Shown: one piece after another, positions 42,719 to 50,844 of the stretch
Layout: every line of letters begins with the position of its first letter
Numbering within the stretch: position 1 is the first letter of the stretch
Source: Bog-375 sp049698695
Lineage (GTDB): Bacteria > Acidobacteriota > Terriglobia > Bryobacterales > Bryobacteraceae
Length of the DNA stretch: 64,000 bases
Reading direction: 5' to 3'
NCBI GenBank assembly: GCA_049698695.1
Contig: JBAVYH010000003.1
Span: 7,048-71,047 of the forward strand
Program-made: the position numbers and the translations under genes
The notes under the pieces: model-generated
What the model saw: only the letters and a program-made list of their open reading frames with translations
Told to the model about the DNA's origin: nothing
Databases searched by the model: none

Positions 42719-43267
42719 ATGCTTGTGCTTGCCTCGCAGTCGCCGCGCCGCAGTGAGATTCTGCGCCAGGCCGACATTCCGTTCATCGTACGGCCGGTCG
42801 AGGTGGATGAGACACCGCTCGATGGGGAAAGCGCGCGCGCTTACGTGGAACGGCTGGCGCTGGCCAAGGCACTGGCGACGCCGGCCGGGCCACAGGAAAC
42901 GGTGCTGGCCGCGGATACAACGGTGACGATCGATGGCGCCGTCCTCGGCAAACCCGCCGATGCGGCCGACGCGCGCCGCATGCTGGCGCTGCTTTCCGGC
43001 AGGCGCCACGAAGTGCTCACCGGCATCTGTCTGCGCAAAGGCGATTCGCTGATCCGCGATTGCGCATCGACGGCGGTGTGGTTTCAGGCGCTCAGCGCCG
43101 AAGAGATCGATGAATACTTGGCTAGCGGCGAGCCTGACGGTAAAGCTGGAGCGTATGCCATCCAGGGGAGGGCGTCGAAGTTCGTCGAGAGGATCGAAGG
43201 CTGTTACTTCAACGTAATGGGCTTGCCGGTGGCGTTGGTCTATCGCCATCTTGCGCGATTGGGCTGA
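42719..43267 (+). CDS. maf: Maf-family nucleotide pyrophosphatase
   Basis: A 182-residue house-cleaning NTP pyrophosphatase (dTTP/UTP type likely). LVLASQSPRRSEILRQ, EVDETPLDGE, AADTTV and KPADAADARRMLALLSGRRHEV are diagnostic, and GKAGAYAIQGRAS closes the site. ATG 42719 begins the canonical N-terminus; ATG 42695 adds eight residues. A TATAGT lies at 42667-42672. Confidence 0.92.
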   Translation: MLVLASQSPRRSEILRQADIPFIVRPVEVDETPLDGESARAYVERLALAKALATPAGPQETVLAADTTVTIDGAVLGKPADAADARRMLALLSGRRHEVLTGICLRKGDSLIRDCASTAVWFQALSAEEIDEYLASGEPDGKAGAYAIQGRASKFVERIEGCYFNVMGLPVALVYRHLARLG

Positions 43268-43298
43268 AGCTGAGGAGTCGGGGTGCGTTCCGTGATAA

Positions 43299-43316
43299 CT
43301 GCACCGGTTGGTGCAG
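43299..43316. terminator. hairpin between convergent maf and the M50 protease
   Basis: CTGCACC-GGTT-GGTGCAG in a 53-bp gap between two stop codons; CTGAGGA and TCCTCAG form a second, outer pairing. A possible bidirectional terminator without a T-run. Confidence 0.4.
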
Positions 43317-43320
43317 GTCC

Positions 43321-44019
43321 TCAGATGACCACGGCCAGCGCGCGGAAAATCGCCTCCGCAGCCTGCTCCGACCACAGGCTCAAATAGCTTCCCAGCGAGG
43401 TGGCAACCATCAGCACCACCAGCAGCAGAAAGCCGGCGCGCGCGATCTCCCGGTAAAGGGCGATCGGGATGCGCGCAGCCAACAGCAGCTTGGAGCCATC
43501 GAGCGGCGGCACCGGCAGCAGGTTGAACAGTGCCAGATAGAGACTCAAGAGCACGCCGCGTTGCGCAAACCAGGACACGCCGGGCGCGCTGCGGGCGGCG
43601 ACCATGGCGACCGCTGCCAGCAGCACGGCCATCACGACATTGCTGGCCGGGCCGGCGAGTGCCACCGCCGCCAGGCCGTTCAGACCGCCGCGCAGCTTCG
43701 CAGGATTGGTGGAAACGGGCCGCCCCCAGCCGAGGAAGCCGGCGCCCGTCAGCGAGGTCACAAACGGCAACAGGGCGGTGCCGATCCAATCCACGTGGGC
43801 CAGCGGATTGAGCGTGACGCGCCCATCATTGCGCGGCGTGTCGTCGCCCAAGCGGGTGGCTACCCAAGCGTGAGCGAACTCATGCGGCGCGGTGAGCATC
43901 CACAGCAGCAGGACATTGGTCAACGCATATTGAATTTGTGCGAGATGCAGTGTGTCTCCATTTGCGGCCGGTTCACCCGCGCCGCGCCACGGCCGCCCAC
44001 AGCAACAGCAAGGCGGCAA
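43321..44019 (-). CDS. site-2 protease family (M50) membrane metalloprotease
   Basis: About 200-232 residues, polytopic. The zinc motif is HEFAH (46-50 if TTG 44019 is the start) and the third ligand lies in NLLPVPPLDGSK. LGDDTPRNDGRVTLNPLAHVD and GWGRPVSTNP are typical. The start is doubtful: no ATG precedes HEFAH in frame, and a hydrophobic segment (IVSVLAVAALLLLWAA) lies in another frame just upstream and ends in TGA, so an upstream frameshift or a TTG/CTG start nearer HEFAH is possible. Confidence 0.78.
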   Translation of the reverse strand: MPPCCCCGRPWRGAGEPAANGDTLHLAQIQYALTNVLLLWMLTAPHEFAHAWVATRLGDDTPRNDGRVTLNPLAHVDWIGTALLPFVTSLTGAGFLGWGRPVSTNPAKLRGGLNGLAAVALAGPASNVVMAVLLAAVAMVAARSAPGVSWFAQRGVLLSLYLALFNLLPVPPLDGSKLLLAARIPIALYREIARAGFLLLVVLMVATSLGSYLSLWSEQAAEAIFRALAVVI

Positions 44020-44454
44020 CCGCCAACACCGAGACTATTGCGGTGATTCCGATAGCTTGATTGTAGCCTGGGACAGATTTTGTCCCGCGGCTCGAGTTTC
44101 CACATTTCCGGGCGTTCGGCGGCGGCTCGCTCTGGCCACCCAATCGTGCTGTTTTGTATTAAGGCACGGCTTCAGCCACACTAGAGCCAGGTCTGCGGCA
44201 AACCGCCGCACCGGCATTTGTCCGCTCCCTCCCGCAAGCACCTGATTTCCGATTCCCAGGAGTAATAGTAATGGTGGGGTATGAGAGCGAATTATCCTCG
44301 GCCCGGAGATTCTTCTATCCCCTTGATTCCTGGGGCGCGACATAGTTATTGGCAGCCCTTCGGCGCCCAAAGAACAGCCCGTGGTCCGGCTACAACCCCT
44401 AGAACCTTTGGGGCTTCTGCTCATGCCGGTCCTCAATCTACACTCGGACTTGTA
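44020..44454. other. intergenic region upstream of the PEP-CTERM-like gene
   Basis: 435 bp without a convincing gene. The only structured element I see is an imperfect inverted repeat CCCCTAGAACCTTTGGGG at 44396-44413, about 40 bp before the gene start. The stretch probably holds the promoters of the divergent M50 and surface-protein genes. Confidence 0.5.
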
Positions 44455-45201
44455 ATGGATGTTTTCCATCCATGCCGGCGCACGTTTCATCTGTTCGCGG
44501 CTGCGATTCTGGCGTGCGGAATCGCCACCGCAGACACGATTGTCGCCAATATTGACACGAGCCTCGGGGAAGAAAACGCCTTGTGGCTCAACATACCTGC
44601 ATACAATGGCGGCCCGGGCGCGGACACTGAGCTCTACTTTGCCGGCGTGCTCGAGATCCAGCTCACCAACAGCAACGGAACGGTGGACCGCGACACCATG
44701 TGTGTCGACCTCTTCACCGATATTTATGTGGGTCAGGCCTACGGCACCTCCGTCGATCTGCCGAGCCAGGTACTCCCACCCCAAAGCCCGGCCGCTCTCG
44801 AGCAAATCGCCTGGCTGTTGGACAACGTAACGCCGACGACGCCGGAGGAGGGCGCGGCGTTGCAGGTCGCCATCTGGAAAATCGAAGTGGACGGCGGAGG
44901 CTCATTCACAACCGGCCAGGTGCAGCAACCGGCGAGCAGCAACGACATGACCCCGATCACTCAGGCAGTGCTCAGCGACGCGCAAGCCTACTTGAGCGCC
45001 AGCGTCGGCCAGTCTTCCGACTCCGCCTTCGTCTATGAGAACGTCAGTCTTTCCGACGGCAGTCCGGCGCAAACGTTGGAGGGGCTGGAATTTCTAGATA
45101 ACGGCCCTCAGCCCGCACCGGAGAGTTCCACCTTTGTGCTGGCCGGCGTGGCGCTGCTCGCTTTGGGGCGCACGGCCCGGCGCAAGCTGGGGAGCCGCTA
45201 A
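44455..45201 (+). CDS. PEP-CTERM-like exported surface protein
   Basis: A 248-residue exported protein with signal peptide (about 10-28), a body rich in Asp, Asn, Ser and Thr, and a C-terminal sorting tail: APESSTFVLAGVALLALG followed by RTARRKLGSR. This matches the PEP-CTERM layout (motif, hydrophobic helix, basic end) recognised by exosortases, though the motif reads PES instead of PEP. The body resembles thioester-type or cell-wall anchored domains with MCVDLFTDIYVGQ. No exosortase gene is in the window. Confidence 0.75.
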   Translation: MDVFHPCRRTFHLFAAAILACGIATADTIVANIDTSLGEENALWLNIPAYNGGPGADTELYFAGVLEIQLTNSNGTVDRDTMCVDLFTDIYVGQAYGTSVDLPSQVLPPQSPAALEQIAWLLDNVTPTTPEEGAALQVAIWKIEVDGGGSFTTGQVQQPASSNDMTPITQAVLSDAQAYLSASVGQSSDSAFVYENVSLSDGSPAQTLEGLEFLDNGPQPAPESSTFVLAGVALLALGRTARRKLGSR

Positions 45202-45249
45202 CTCCAGGCCGCCGGCCAAACGCCCAAAACGGACAAGCCTGCGCCCTCG

Positions 45250-46695
45250 CTACGGCACTCGATAAAACCGGAATTCGTGTTTCCGGTCGCGGAAGTCCAA
45301 CAACGAGGGGGCTGGGTGCGATGCCAGCCAGCGCCGGCCGTCGGGGTCTGTGGACAGGAAATCATATGCCGTCGCCTCCAGCCACAGCGGCTGGCCTCGT
45401 TGCCGCGCATCCGTAAGGCTCCGGTCCAAGCGGCCGAGATCCATTTTGTCGAGCCCGATCCAGGCGGCCTGCTGATTGAAGTAGCTGATGGTCCACAAGT
45501 CCGGATGGAAAGTGTGGAACGCAATCGGCGTGCCCGGCGGCCAGTTCGCGTGTTGCGCCAGTGCAAACCGCAGCGGCGGATTGTTCTCGACGCGCGATTG
45601 CGGGTAAATTGCAAACGTCAGGTTCCAGAGAAATAGCACGCCGCAGATCGTCCAGGGCAAGAGACGATCCGCCCTGGCACGCTCCATGGCGCAGCACAGG
45701 GCGAGCACCAGCGGCGCCAGGTAGAACAGACGGTAGAACGTGTTCTGCGGCATCCAGACGAACAGGAACGCCGCGTATACGCCGACCCACAGCAGCAGGT
45801 CCTTTGGCGGAACGCGAAACCGAAGCGAGCCGGCGCGCTTCCAGCCCACCGCCAATTCCAGCGCGCAGGCAACCAGGGCTGCAGCCCCGATGATGGTGAC
45901 CGGTTCCAGCCTCACCTGGTCGAGTCTGCCCCCGAAGAAGAGACGCAGCGTGCCCCCGAGCGTCAGGAGTAAGTCGCGCATTGGCTGCCACGAAAACGAG
46001 GCATCCGGCGCATGCGCCATCACCCATCCGGCCAGGCCGGCAACGCTGAATCGTCCACACACCGTGCGATAAGCCAAAGCGTATGCGACGGCCGTCGGCC
46101 CCAGCGAGCACGCCGCATAGGAGACGGCCTTCTTCGTTTCCTTCAGCCTCCACAGCGCTATCGGCAGATAGAGAAAGGCCAGTTCGTGAAACAGCATCGC
46201 CGCTGCGTGCGTCACCCCCGCCAAAACCACGCTGCGCCTGGTTTCGAGCAGGTCGTTCGCGCACAACAATAAGAAGATTGAGGGAATGTACGCATCGGCG
46301 TCGGTCGAAAACTTCCACCAGGTGGCGGCGAAAGCGAACGCCAGCGCGCCCGCAATGGCGGCGTTCGCCGGAATGTTCCTGCGACGCAGCGACCGATAGA
46401 CGAGAGCCACGCAGGCGCCAGCCAGCAGGCTGTTGACGAACTGCACCAGGAACAGCGCGCGTGTCCTGAGCCCGATCAGCAGCGCCGCATGGTACAGCCA
46501 CACGCAGGCCGCGGTATAGATCAGATGATTCGGGTGCAGGGTGTCGCGGAGCGGGAGTTGCTTCTCGACGTTGATGGCAAACGCCACCCCGTCCCAGTAG
46601 TAATTCCGCGTCGGCAGCAACAGGTAAACGGCGAGCGGCAGCGCCAGCCACAGCCGGCCCCATCGTACCGCGTCGTGATTTCCCGGCGCCGCCAC
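45250..46695 (-). CDS. polytopic membrane protein, GT-C-like
   Basis: A 481-residue protein with about ten hydrophobic segments. NYYWDGVAFA in the first loop has the acidic residue typical of polyprenyl-sugar glycosyltransferases; STDADAYIPSIFLLL follows. The soluble C-terminus is short. GTG 46695 starts it 25 bp after the ribA stop, so the two may be co-transcribed. Function unknown. Confidence 0.72.
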   Translation of the reverse strand: MAAPGNHDAVRWGRLWLALPLAVYLLLPTRNYYWDGVAFAINVEKQLPLRDTLHPNHLIYTAACVWLYHAALLIGLRTRALFLVQFVNSLLAGACVALVYRSLRRRNIPANAAIAGALAFAFAATWWKFSTDADAYIPSIFLLLCANDLLETRRSVVLAGVTHAAAMLFHELAFLYLPIALWRLKETKKAVSYAACSLGPTAVAYALAYRTVCGRFSVAGLAGWVMAHAPDASFSWQPMRDLLLTLGGTLRLFFGGRLDQVRLEPVTIIGAAALVACALELAVGWKRAGSLRFRVPPKDLLLWVGVYAAFLFVWMPQNTFYRLFYLAPLVLALCCAMERARADRLLPWTICGVLFLWNLTFAIYPQSRVENNPPLRFALAQHANWPPGTPIAFHTFHPDLWTISYFNQQAAWIGLDKMDLGRLDRSLTDARQRGQPLWLEATAYDFLSTDPDGRRWLASHPAPSLLDFRDRKHEFRFYRVP

Positions 46696-46720
46696 TCGCT
46701 CTCGACGTGGGAACGCCCGC

Positions 46721-47347
46721 CTAAAACCCTTCCAGCAGGTGCCCCATCTTTTCCTTCTTGGTGCGGAGATACGCTTCGCGCGTATCGATCACGTGAGCCA
46801 GGCACGGCACCCGCTCCACCACGCGCACGCCGGCGCTTTCGACGGCCTCGACTTTTTCCGGGTTGTTGGAGAGCAGGCGGATTTCGCGCAGGCCGAAGTA
46901 GCGCAGAATCGCTCCCGGCAGCGCGTAGCTGCGCAGGTCGGAATCGAAGCCGAGTTGCTCGTTGGCCTCCACCGTGTCCGCGCCCTGGTCCTGCAATTCG
47001 TAGGCGCGCAGTTTGTTGAGCAGGCCAATACCGCGCCCTTCCTGGCACTCGTAGATCAGCAGGCCGCGGCCCTCGCGCGCAATGCTCTCGAGCGCAATCT
47101 CCAGTTGCGCGCGGCAATCGCAGCGCAAGCTATGAAAAACGTCGCCGGTCAGGCATTGGGAATGGATGCGAACCAGCGGCGCCTCGCCGGCCAGATCGCC
47201 CAGTTTCAAGGCGACGGCTTCGTCGTGACCGTCATCGTCCCGGCCGGAGTAACCACCCCGAAAACCGTAGATGCGGAATGCGCCGAACTCGGTCGGAAAG
47301 TCCGCTTCGGCCACTTTTTCGAGCGGCGCCGCGGAGTTACTCTTCAT
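46721..47347 (-). CDS. ribA: GTP cyclohydrolase II
   Basis: A 208-residue enzyme for the first step of riboflavin synthesis. Zinc ligands are Cys in CLTGDVFHSLRCDC; GTP is bound by IHSQCL and ECQEGRGIGLLNKLRAYELQ; LLSNNPEKV and RVP follow. It is the stand-alone RibA form without the RibB domain. Divergent from the histidine kinase gene; the palindromic CCATTATAATGG (47375-47386) lies between them. Confidence 0.95.
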   Translation of the reverse strand: MKSNSAAPLEKVAEADFPTEFGAFRIYGFRGGYSGRDDDGHDEAVALKLGDLAGEAPLVRIHSQCLTGDVFHSLRCDCRAQLEIALESIAREGRGLLIYECQEGRGIGLLNKLRAYELQDQGADTVEANEQLGFDSDLRSYALPGAILRYFGLREIRLLSNNPEKVEAVESAGVRVVERVPCLAHVIDTREAYLRTKKEKMGHLLEGF

Positions 47348-47374
47348 GATTCGTTAGGGGAACCCTTACTCCTT

Positions 47375-47386
47375 CCATTATAATGG
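47375..47386. promoter_or_regulatory. palindromic -10 between divergent ribA and kinase gene
   Basis: CCATTATAATGG is a perfect 12-bp palindrome holding TATAAT on both strands; the kinase ATG is 16 nt after the plus-strand hexamer. CATTATAATGG recurs inside the kinase gene near 47596. Confidence 0.5.
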
Positions 47387-47400
47387 CTTCCGGCACCTAA

Positions 47401-48726
47401 ATGCTGCAAGGCTACCTGGTTTCGCTGTTGGTCAAGCTGGCCACCATGGCCGCCATCGCGAGCATTCTGGCGCGATCCAACCGCTTCAAAGCCATGTTGA
47501 TGCGGGAAAACCGCACGCTCGGCCAGAGGCTGGAATTGGCGATATGGCTGAGCGTCGTCTTCGGCGCCAGCGTCGCCACCCGCGTCGCGGGACATCATTA
47601 TAATGGCGCCGACCTGGGTCTGGAGGGCAGCCTGCTGGCGGGCATCCTGGGCGGTTACGTCACCGGCCTGGTTTCCGGAGTGCTCGTCTCCCTGCCCGCA
47701 CTTTTCCCCGGCCGCGAGTTGCTCACACTGCCGCTGCTAGCCGGCGTGGGCGTGCTGGGCGGCCTGGTGCGCGACCTGGCACCGGACCCGGAAGAGATCT
47801 GGCGTTTCTCCCCGTACTTCGATCTCAACATCTGGCGTTTCTTCAAGGAGAGCCGCAACTACCAGCGCACCGCCTTCCACCTGCTCCTGTTTGCCGCCAT
47901 ACTGGTGGCGGAATTTCTGCGCCAGATCCTCGCTCAATCCAACCTGGGCCGCGACGCCGGAGTGAGCGTCTTCCGCCTGTTCCCGCCGGGCATGGGCAAT
48001 TCTCTGACCTGGGTGGCGCTCTACCTGACGACGGTTTTCGCGGTCACCATACCGCTGAAGATCTGGAACAACACCCGCAACGAGAAGAAACTCGAGGAAC
48101 AGCAGCGCCTGCTTGTGGAAGCCCGCCTGTCCGCCCTCACCAGCCAGATCAACCCCCACTTTCTGTTCAACACCCTCAACTCCGTTTCGTCGCTCATTCG
48201 CACCGATCCCAACCAGGCGCGGGTGATGGTGGTGAGGCTATCCAAGGTGCTGCGGCGCCTGCTGCGCAAACACGAAAACTTCAGCAGCCTGCGCGAGGAG
48301 TTGAGCTTCATCGAAGATTACCTGGCGATCGAGGTGGTGCGTTTCGGCGATAAGCTGCGGTTCGAAAAAGACGTGGCCGAAGACACGCTCGACATGCTGG
48401 TGCCCAGCATGCTCCTGCAGCCGCTGGTGGAGAACTCCATCAAGCATGGGCTCAGCAGCAAAGTGGAAGGTGGCACCATCCGGATCCGCACCCGCCGCAG
48501 CGGATCGCGTGTCGAACTGCTGGTGGAGGACGACGGCGTGGGCATCCCAGAAGAGAAACTGGCCACGGTCCTCGACCAGGGCATCGGCGTCAGCAACGTG
48601 CACGAACGCCTGAAGGTGCTGTTCGGCAACGACTATCGCATGTGGATCGAAAGCCAGCCCGGGCAGGGCACCCGCGTACAGATCGAGGTACCCGAACTGG
48701 AAACCAACCTGGCGGCAGTTTCATAA
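47401..48726 (+). CDS. LytS/YehU-type sensor histidine kinase
   Basis: 441 residues. The N-terminal 215 are hydrophobic with about five to six membrane segments, resembling a 5TM-LYT sensor. A short coiled coil (about 225-245) leads to the His_kinase domain with the phospho-acceptor His253 in SQINPHFLFNTLN. The ATPase domain has QPLVENSIKHGL, DDGVGIP and GVSNVHERL. The usual LytTR response regulator is not adjacent, so the partner must lie elsewhere. Confidence 0.9.
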   Translation: MLQGYLVSLLVKLATMAAIASILARSNRFKAMLMRENRTLGQRLELAIWLSVVFGASVATRVAGHHYNGADLGLEGSLLAGILGGYVTGLVSGVLVSLPALFPGRELLTLPLLAGVGVLGGLVRDLAPDPEEIWRFSPYFDLNIWRFFKESRNYQRTAFHLLLFAAILVAEFLRQILAQSNLGRDAGVSVFRLFPPGMGNSLTWVALYLTTVFAVTIPLKIWNNTRNEKKLEEQQRLLVEARLSALTSQINPHFLFNTLNSVSSLIRTDPNQARVMVVRLSKVLRRLLRKHENFSSLREELSFIEDYLAIEVVRFGDKLRFEKDVAEDTLDMLVPSMLLQPLVENSIKHGLSSKVEGGTIRIRTRRSGSRVELLVEDDGVGIPEEKLATVLDQGIGVSNVHERLKVLFGNDYRMWIESQPGQGTRVQIEVPELETNLAAVS

Positions 48727-48744
48727 TCGTTTGAGGAGAACCGT

Positions 48745-49431
48745 TTGCCCAGACTAGAAGAACTGGTAAGCCAGTGGCCCGCCGGCGGGTTGCCGATGAC
48801 GCTGGCCCAGCGGACGCGCCGCGTTTACGATCATCTCGCGGCGGTGTATCCGCTTTCCACCATGCTGTTCCATTCGCGCGCCCATCGCCGCGCCCTGGTC
48901 CGTTCCGGGGTGCGCGACGGCATGAACGTGCTGGAGGCCGCCACCGGCAGCGGCGAAATGTTCCGCCGCCTAGTAAAGGTGAATCCGGCCGGCGCCACCA
49001 TCGGCTTCGATTTGTCGCCCAACATGGCGGCCCGCACCGGCCGCCTGGCGCGGCGTCGCTTCCCCGCCGCCCGAACTCTGTGCCAGGCCGTAGATGCGCG
49101 CCAGATGCCCTTCCGCAACGAGACCTTCGATGCGGTGTTCTGCTGTTATCTGCTCGAGCTGCTCTCGGGCGACGATATCGCCCGCACCATCGCCGAGTTT
49201 CATCGCGTGCTGCGGCCCGGCTGCAGGCTCACCCTGGTGTTGATCGGCCAGAACACGGCCGTCTTCAACTCCGTCTATAAAGTGCTCGGCCGGCTCGCTC
49301 CCGCCTTCTGGGGCCGCCAAGTGGAGCACAGGGTGCCCGAACTCATCGAGTCGGCGCAGTTTCGGTTGCTTGACGACCACTTTGTCCGCCAGATTTTTTA
49401 TCCTTCGCGCGTGCTGGTCGCGCAAAAATGA
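48745..49431 (+). CDS. class I SAM-dependent methyltransferase
   Basis: A 228-residue methyltransferase (UbiE-like group). Motif I is VLEAATGSGEMFRRL, motif II GFDLSPNMAA, and the post-motif DAVFCCYLLELL. The start codon is TTG 48745, decided by the strong GAGGAG seven bases upstream. It follows the kinase gene by 18 bp and may be co-transcribed. Substrate unknown. Confidence 0.85.
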   Translation: MPRLEELVSQWPAGGLPMTLAQRTRRVYDHLAAVYPLSTMLFHSRAHRRALVRSGVRDGMNVLEAATGSGEMFRRLVKVNPAGATIGFDLSPNMAARTGRLARRRFPAARTLCQAVDARQMPFRNETFDAVFCCYLLELLSGDDIARTIAEFHRVLRPGCRLTLVLIGQNTAVFNSVYKVLGRLAPAFWGRQVEHRVPELIESAQFRLLDDHFVRQIFYPSRVLVAQK

Positions 49432-49432
49432 A

Positions 49433-49486
49433 TCGTCGCGCGGCCTGTCAAGGCTGCTGAGCCGAGAGTCATCTCGGCTTTTCTTC
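49433..49486. repeat. double-hairpin repeat, copy 1
   Basis: Two adjoining stems: GCGGCCTGTCAAGGCTGC and GCCGAGA-GTCA-TCTCGGC, then TTTTCTTC. Same orientation as the copy at 49919; inverted copy at 50789. Confidence 0.7.
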
Positions 49487-49533
49487 GGGAACGAGTCGCC
49501 CCGTGGGGCTGCTGCAGAACGGTGGTTGAGCGC

Positions 49534-49917
49534 ATGGAACGAGTGAATGGCATCGGAGGTTTGTTCTTTGGTGCCCGGGATCCTGCTGGGCTTGGCCAAT
49601 GGTACCGCGACCATCTCGGCATAGCCCTGGTACCCGTCAACTATGAGGACCCGCCCTGGCAGCAGCAAGCCGGGCCCACCGCGTTCGCCCCGTTTCCCGA
49701 AACCACCACATATTTTGGCGACGCCGGCAAAGCCTGGATGGTCAACTTCCGCGTTACGAACCTTGATGCTATGACGGCCTAACTGCGCGCCGCCGGCATC
49801 GCAATCGACGTGGACCCGCAAGTCTATCCCAATGGCCGATTCGCCCGTCTGCACGACCCCGAAGGCAACCCTATCGAGTTGTGGGAACCGGGCGGCCACG
49901 ATGCGCCGGGCTTGTGA
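49534..49917 (+). pseudogene. VOC/glyoxalase-fold protein interrupted by an in-frame TAA
   Basis: The frame from ATG 49534 encodes a VOC-superfamily dioxygenase-like protein (VNGIGGLFFGARDPAGLGQWY). It stops at TAA (about 49780) and continues in the same frame with LRAAGIAIDVDPQ and the C-terminal FARLHDPEGNPIELWEP to TGA 49915. A C-to-T change of a CAA codon is the simplest cause, as Gln is common at that position. The gene is bracketed by direct copies of a hairpin repeat. Confidence 0.8.
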
Positions 49918-49918
49918 A

Positions 49919-49972
49919 TCGTGGCGCAGCCTGTCAGGCTGCTGAGCCGAGAGTCGTCTCGCCTTTTCTTCA
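49919..49972. repeat. double-hairpin repeat, copy 2
   Basis: GCAGCCTG-T-CAGGCTGC (perfect) followed by GCCGAGA-GTCG-TCTCGCC and TTTTCTTC. Direct repeat of copy 1 across the broken VOC gene. Confidence 0.7.
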
Positions 49973-50075
49973 AGGCGCATATCGGAAACAATCCCGAGAC
50001 GGCCGGTGCGCGGGTTCCGTCGCACGCTGGAGACTCATTCAGCGAGATGGGGACACGGCCAAGTGACCCCCTGAG

Positions 50076-50624
50076 ATGGAGTTCCCGGTAACGCCACCTA
50101 CCTGGATGTTGTGCATGGCGGTAGCATCGGATGTGAGCTATCGCAAATGGCATTCGCCTGTCGTCGGTAAGTCCGTAACACAAGTCTGGGAAGGCTATGC
50201 GGCCCGGTTGTTCATCTCCTTTGGTCAACTCACTCTGTCAGATTACACGCGCCGGGACGGATCTCCCGGCAGGCCTCACGGCAAATTTGAACTCACGAAC
50301 ATGTCGAGCCTCTCTGGGTGGAAGATCTCTCTGAATCACCATGAGCTGGCGAGTTCGGGCTCACCGGAAAGACGGCGTGAGAGAGCGTTACAAGGACTCG
50401 CGGGAAAGCGGTTACTCTCACTCGAGATAGACGCGAAGTCGCTTGCAACGATTCTGACATTCTACCGAGGGTGCATCATCGTCACGAAAAGCCTCGCAGG
50501 CAGCCGAGAACAAACTCCACATTGGTCGTTACGGATCTCGGAACATAACTGGCCACCGGTTGTCTTGATGGGTACAGGATATCGCTGGCGAATGGAGAAC
50601 CGGCGTCTCCGACTCGGCAGATGA
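50076..50624 (+). CDS. hypothetical protein in an accessory patch
   Basis: 182 residues with no domain I can name. Notable stretches are WEGYAARLFISFGQLTLSDY and GRPHGKFELTNMSSLSGW, then SLEIDAKSLATILTFYRGCI. The protein looks globular and cytoplasmic. Base composition and codon use are less GC-rich than in the flanking genes, and it sits between repeat copies, so it may be horizontally acquired, for example a toxin-immunity type gene, though nothing shows that. The start could also be ATG 50106 or 50115; no ribosome site helps. Confidence 0.55.
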   Translation: MEFPVTPPTWMLCMAVASDVSYRKWHSPVVGKSVTQVWEGYAARLFISFGQLTLSDYTRRDGSPGRPHGKFELTNMSSLSGWKISLNHHELASSGSPERRRERALQGLAGKRLLSLEIDAKSLATILTFYRGCIIVTKSLAGSREQTPHWSLRISEHNWPPVVLMGTGYRWRMENRRLRLGR

Positions 50625-50788
50625 ATCCCGGAACGATTGGAACGATTCGCCCTCAAACCACGGACCGATAGCCTATTGGACGAAAAACGCGGTCACCGGA
50701 AAGTACGAGGAAGCCAGCTTGACGTGTAGCCGCCAACTAGGAAACTGACCCAATACACAGCGGGCCACCTGTATCGAAATGCGGCCCG

Positions 50789-50838
50789 GAAAAGCCGAGA
50801 TGACTCTCGGCTCGGCCGGCTTGACAGCCGGCGCCACG
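50789..50838. repeat. double-hairpin repeat, copy 3 (inverted)
   Basis: AAAAGCCGAGATGACTCTCG..GCTC then CCGGCTTGACAGCCGG: the reverse complement of the pattern at 49433 and 49919. Confidence 0.65.
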
Positions 50839-50844
50839 CGTCGC

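Noticed and set aside
49433..50838. Possible CRISPR array
   Set aside because: The repeats are few, over 50 bp, internally palindromic and widely spaced with genes between them; no cas genes.
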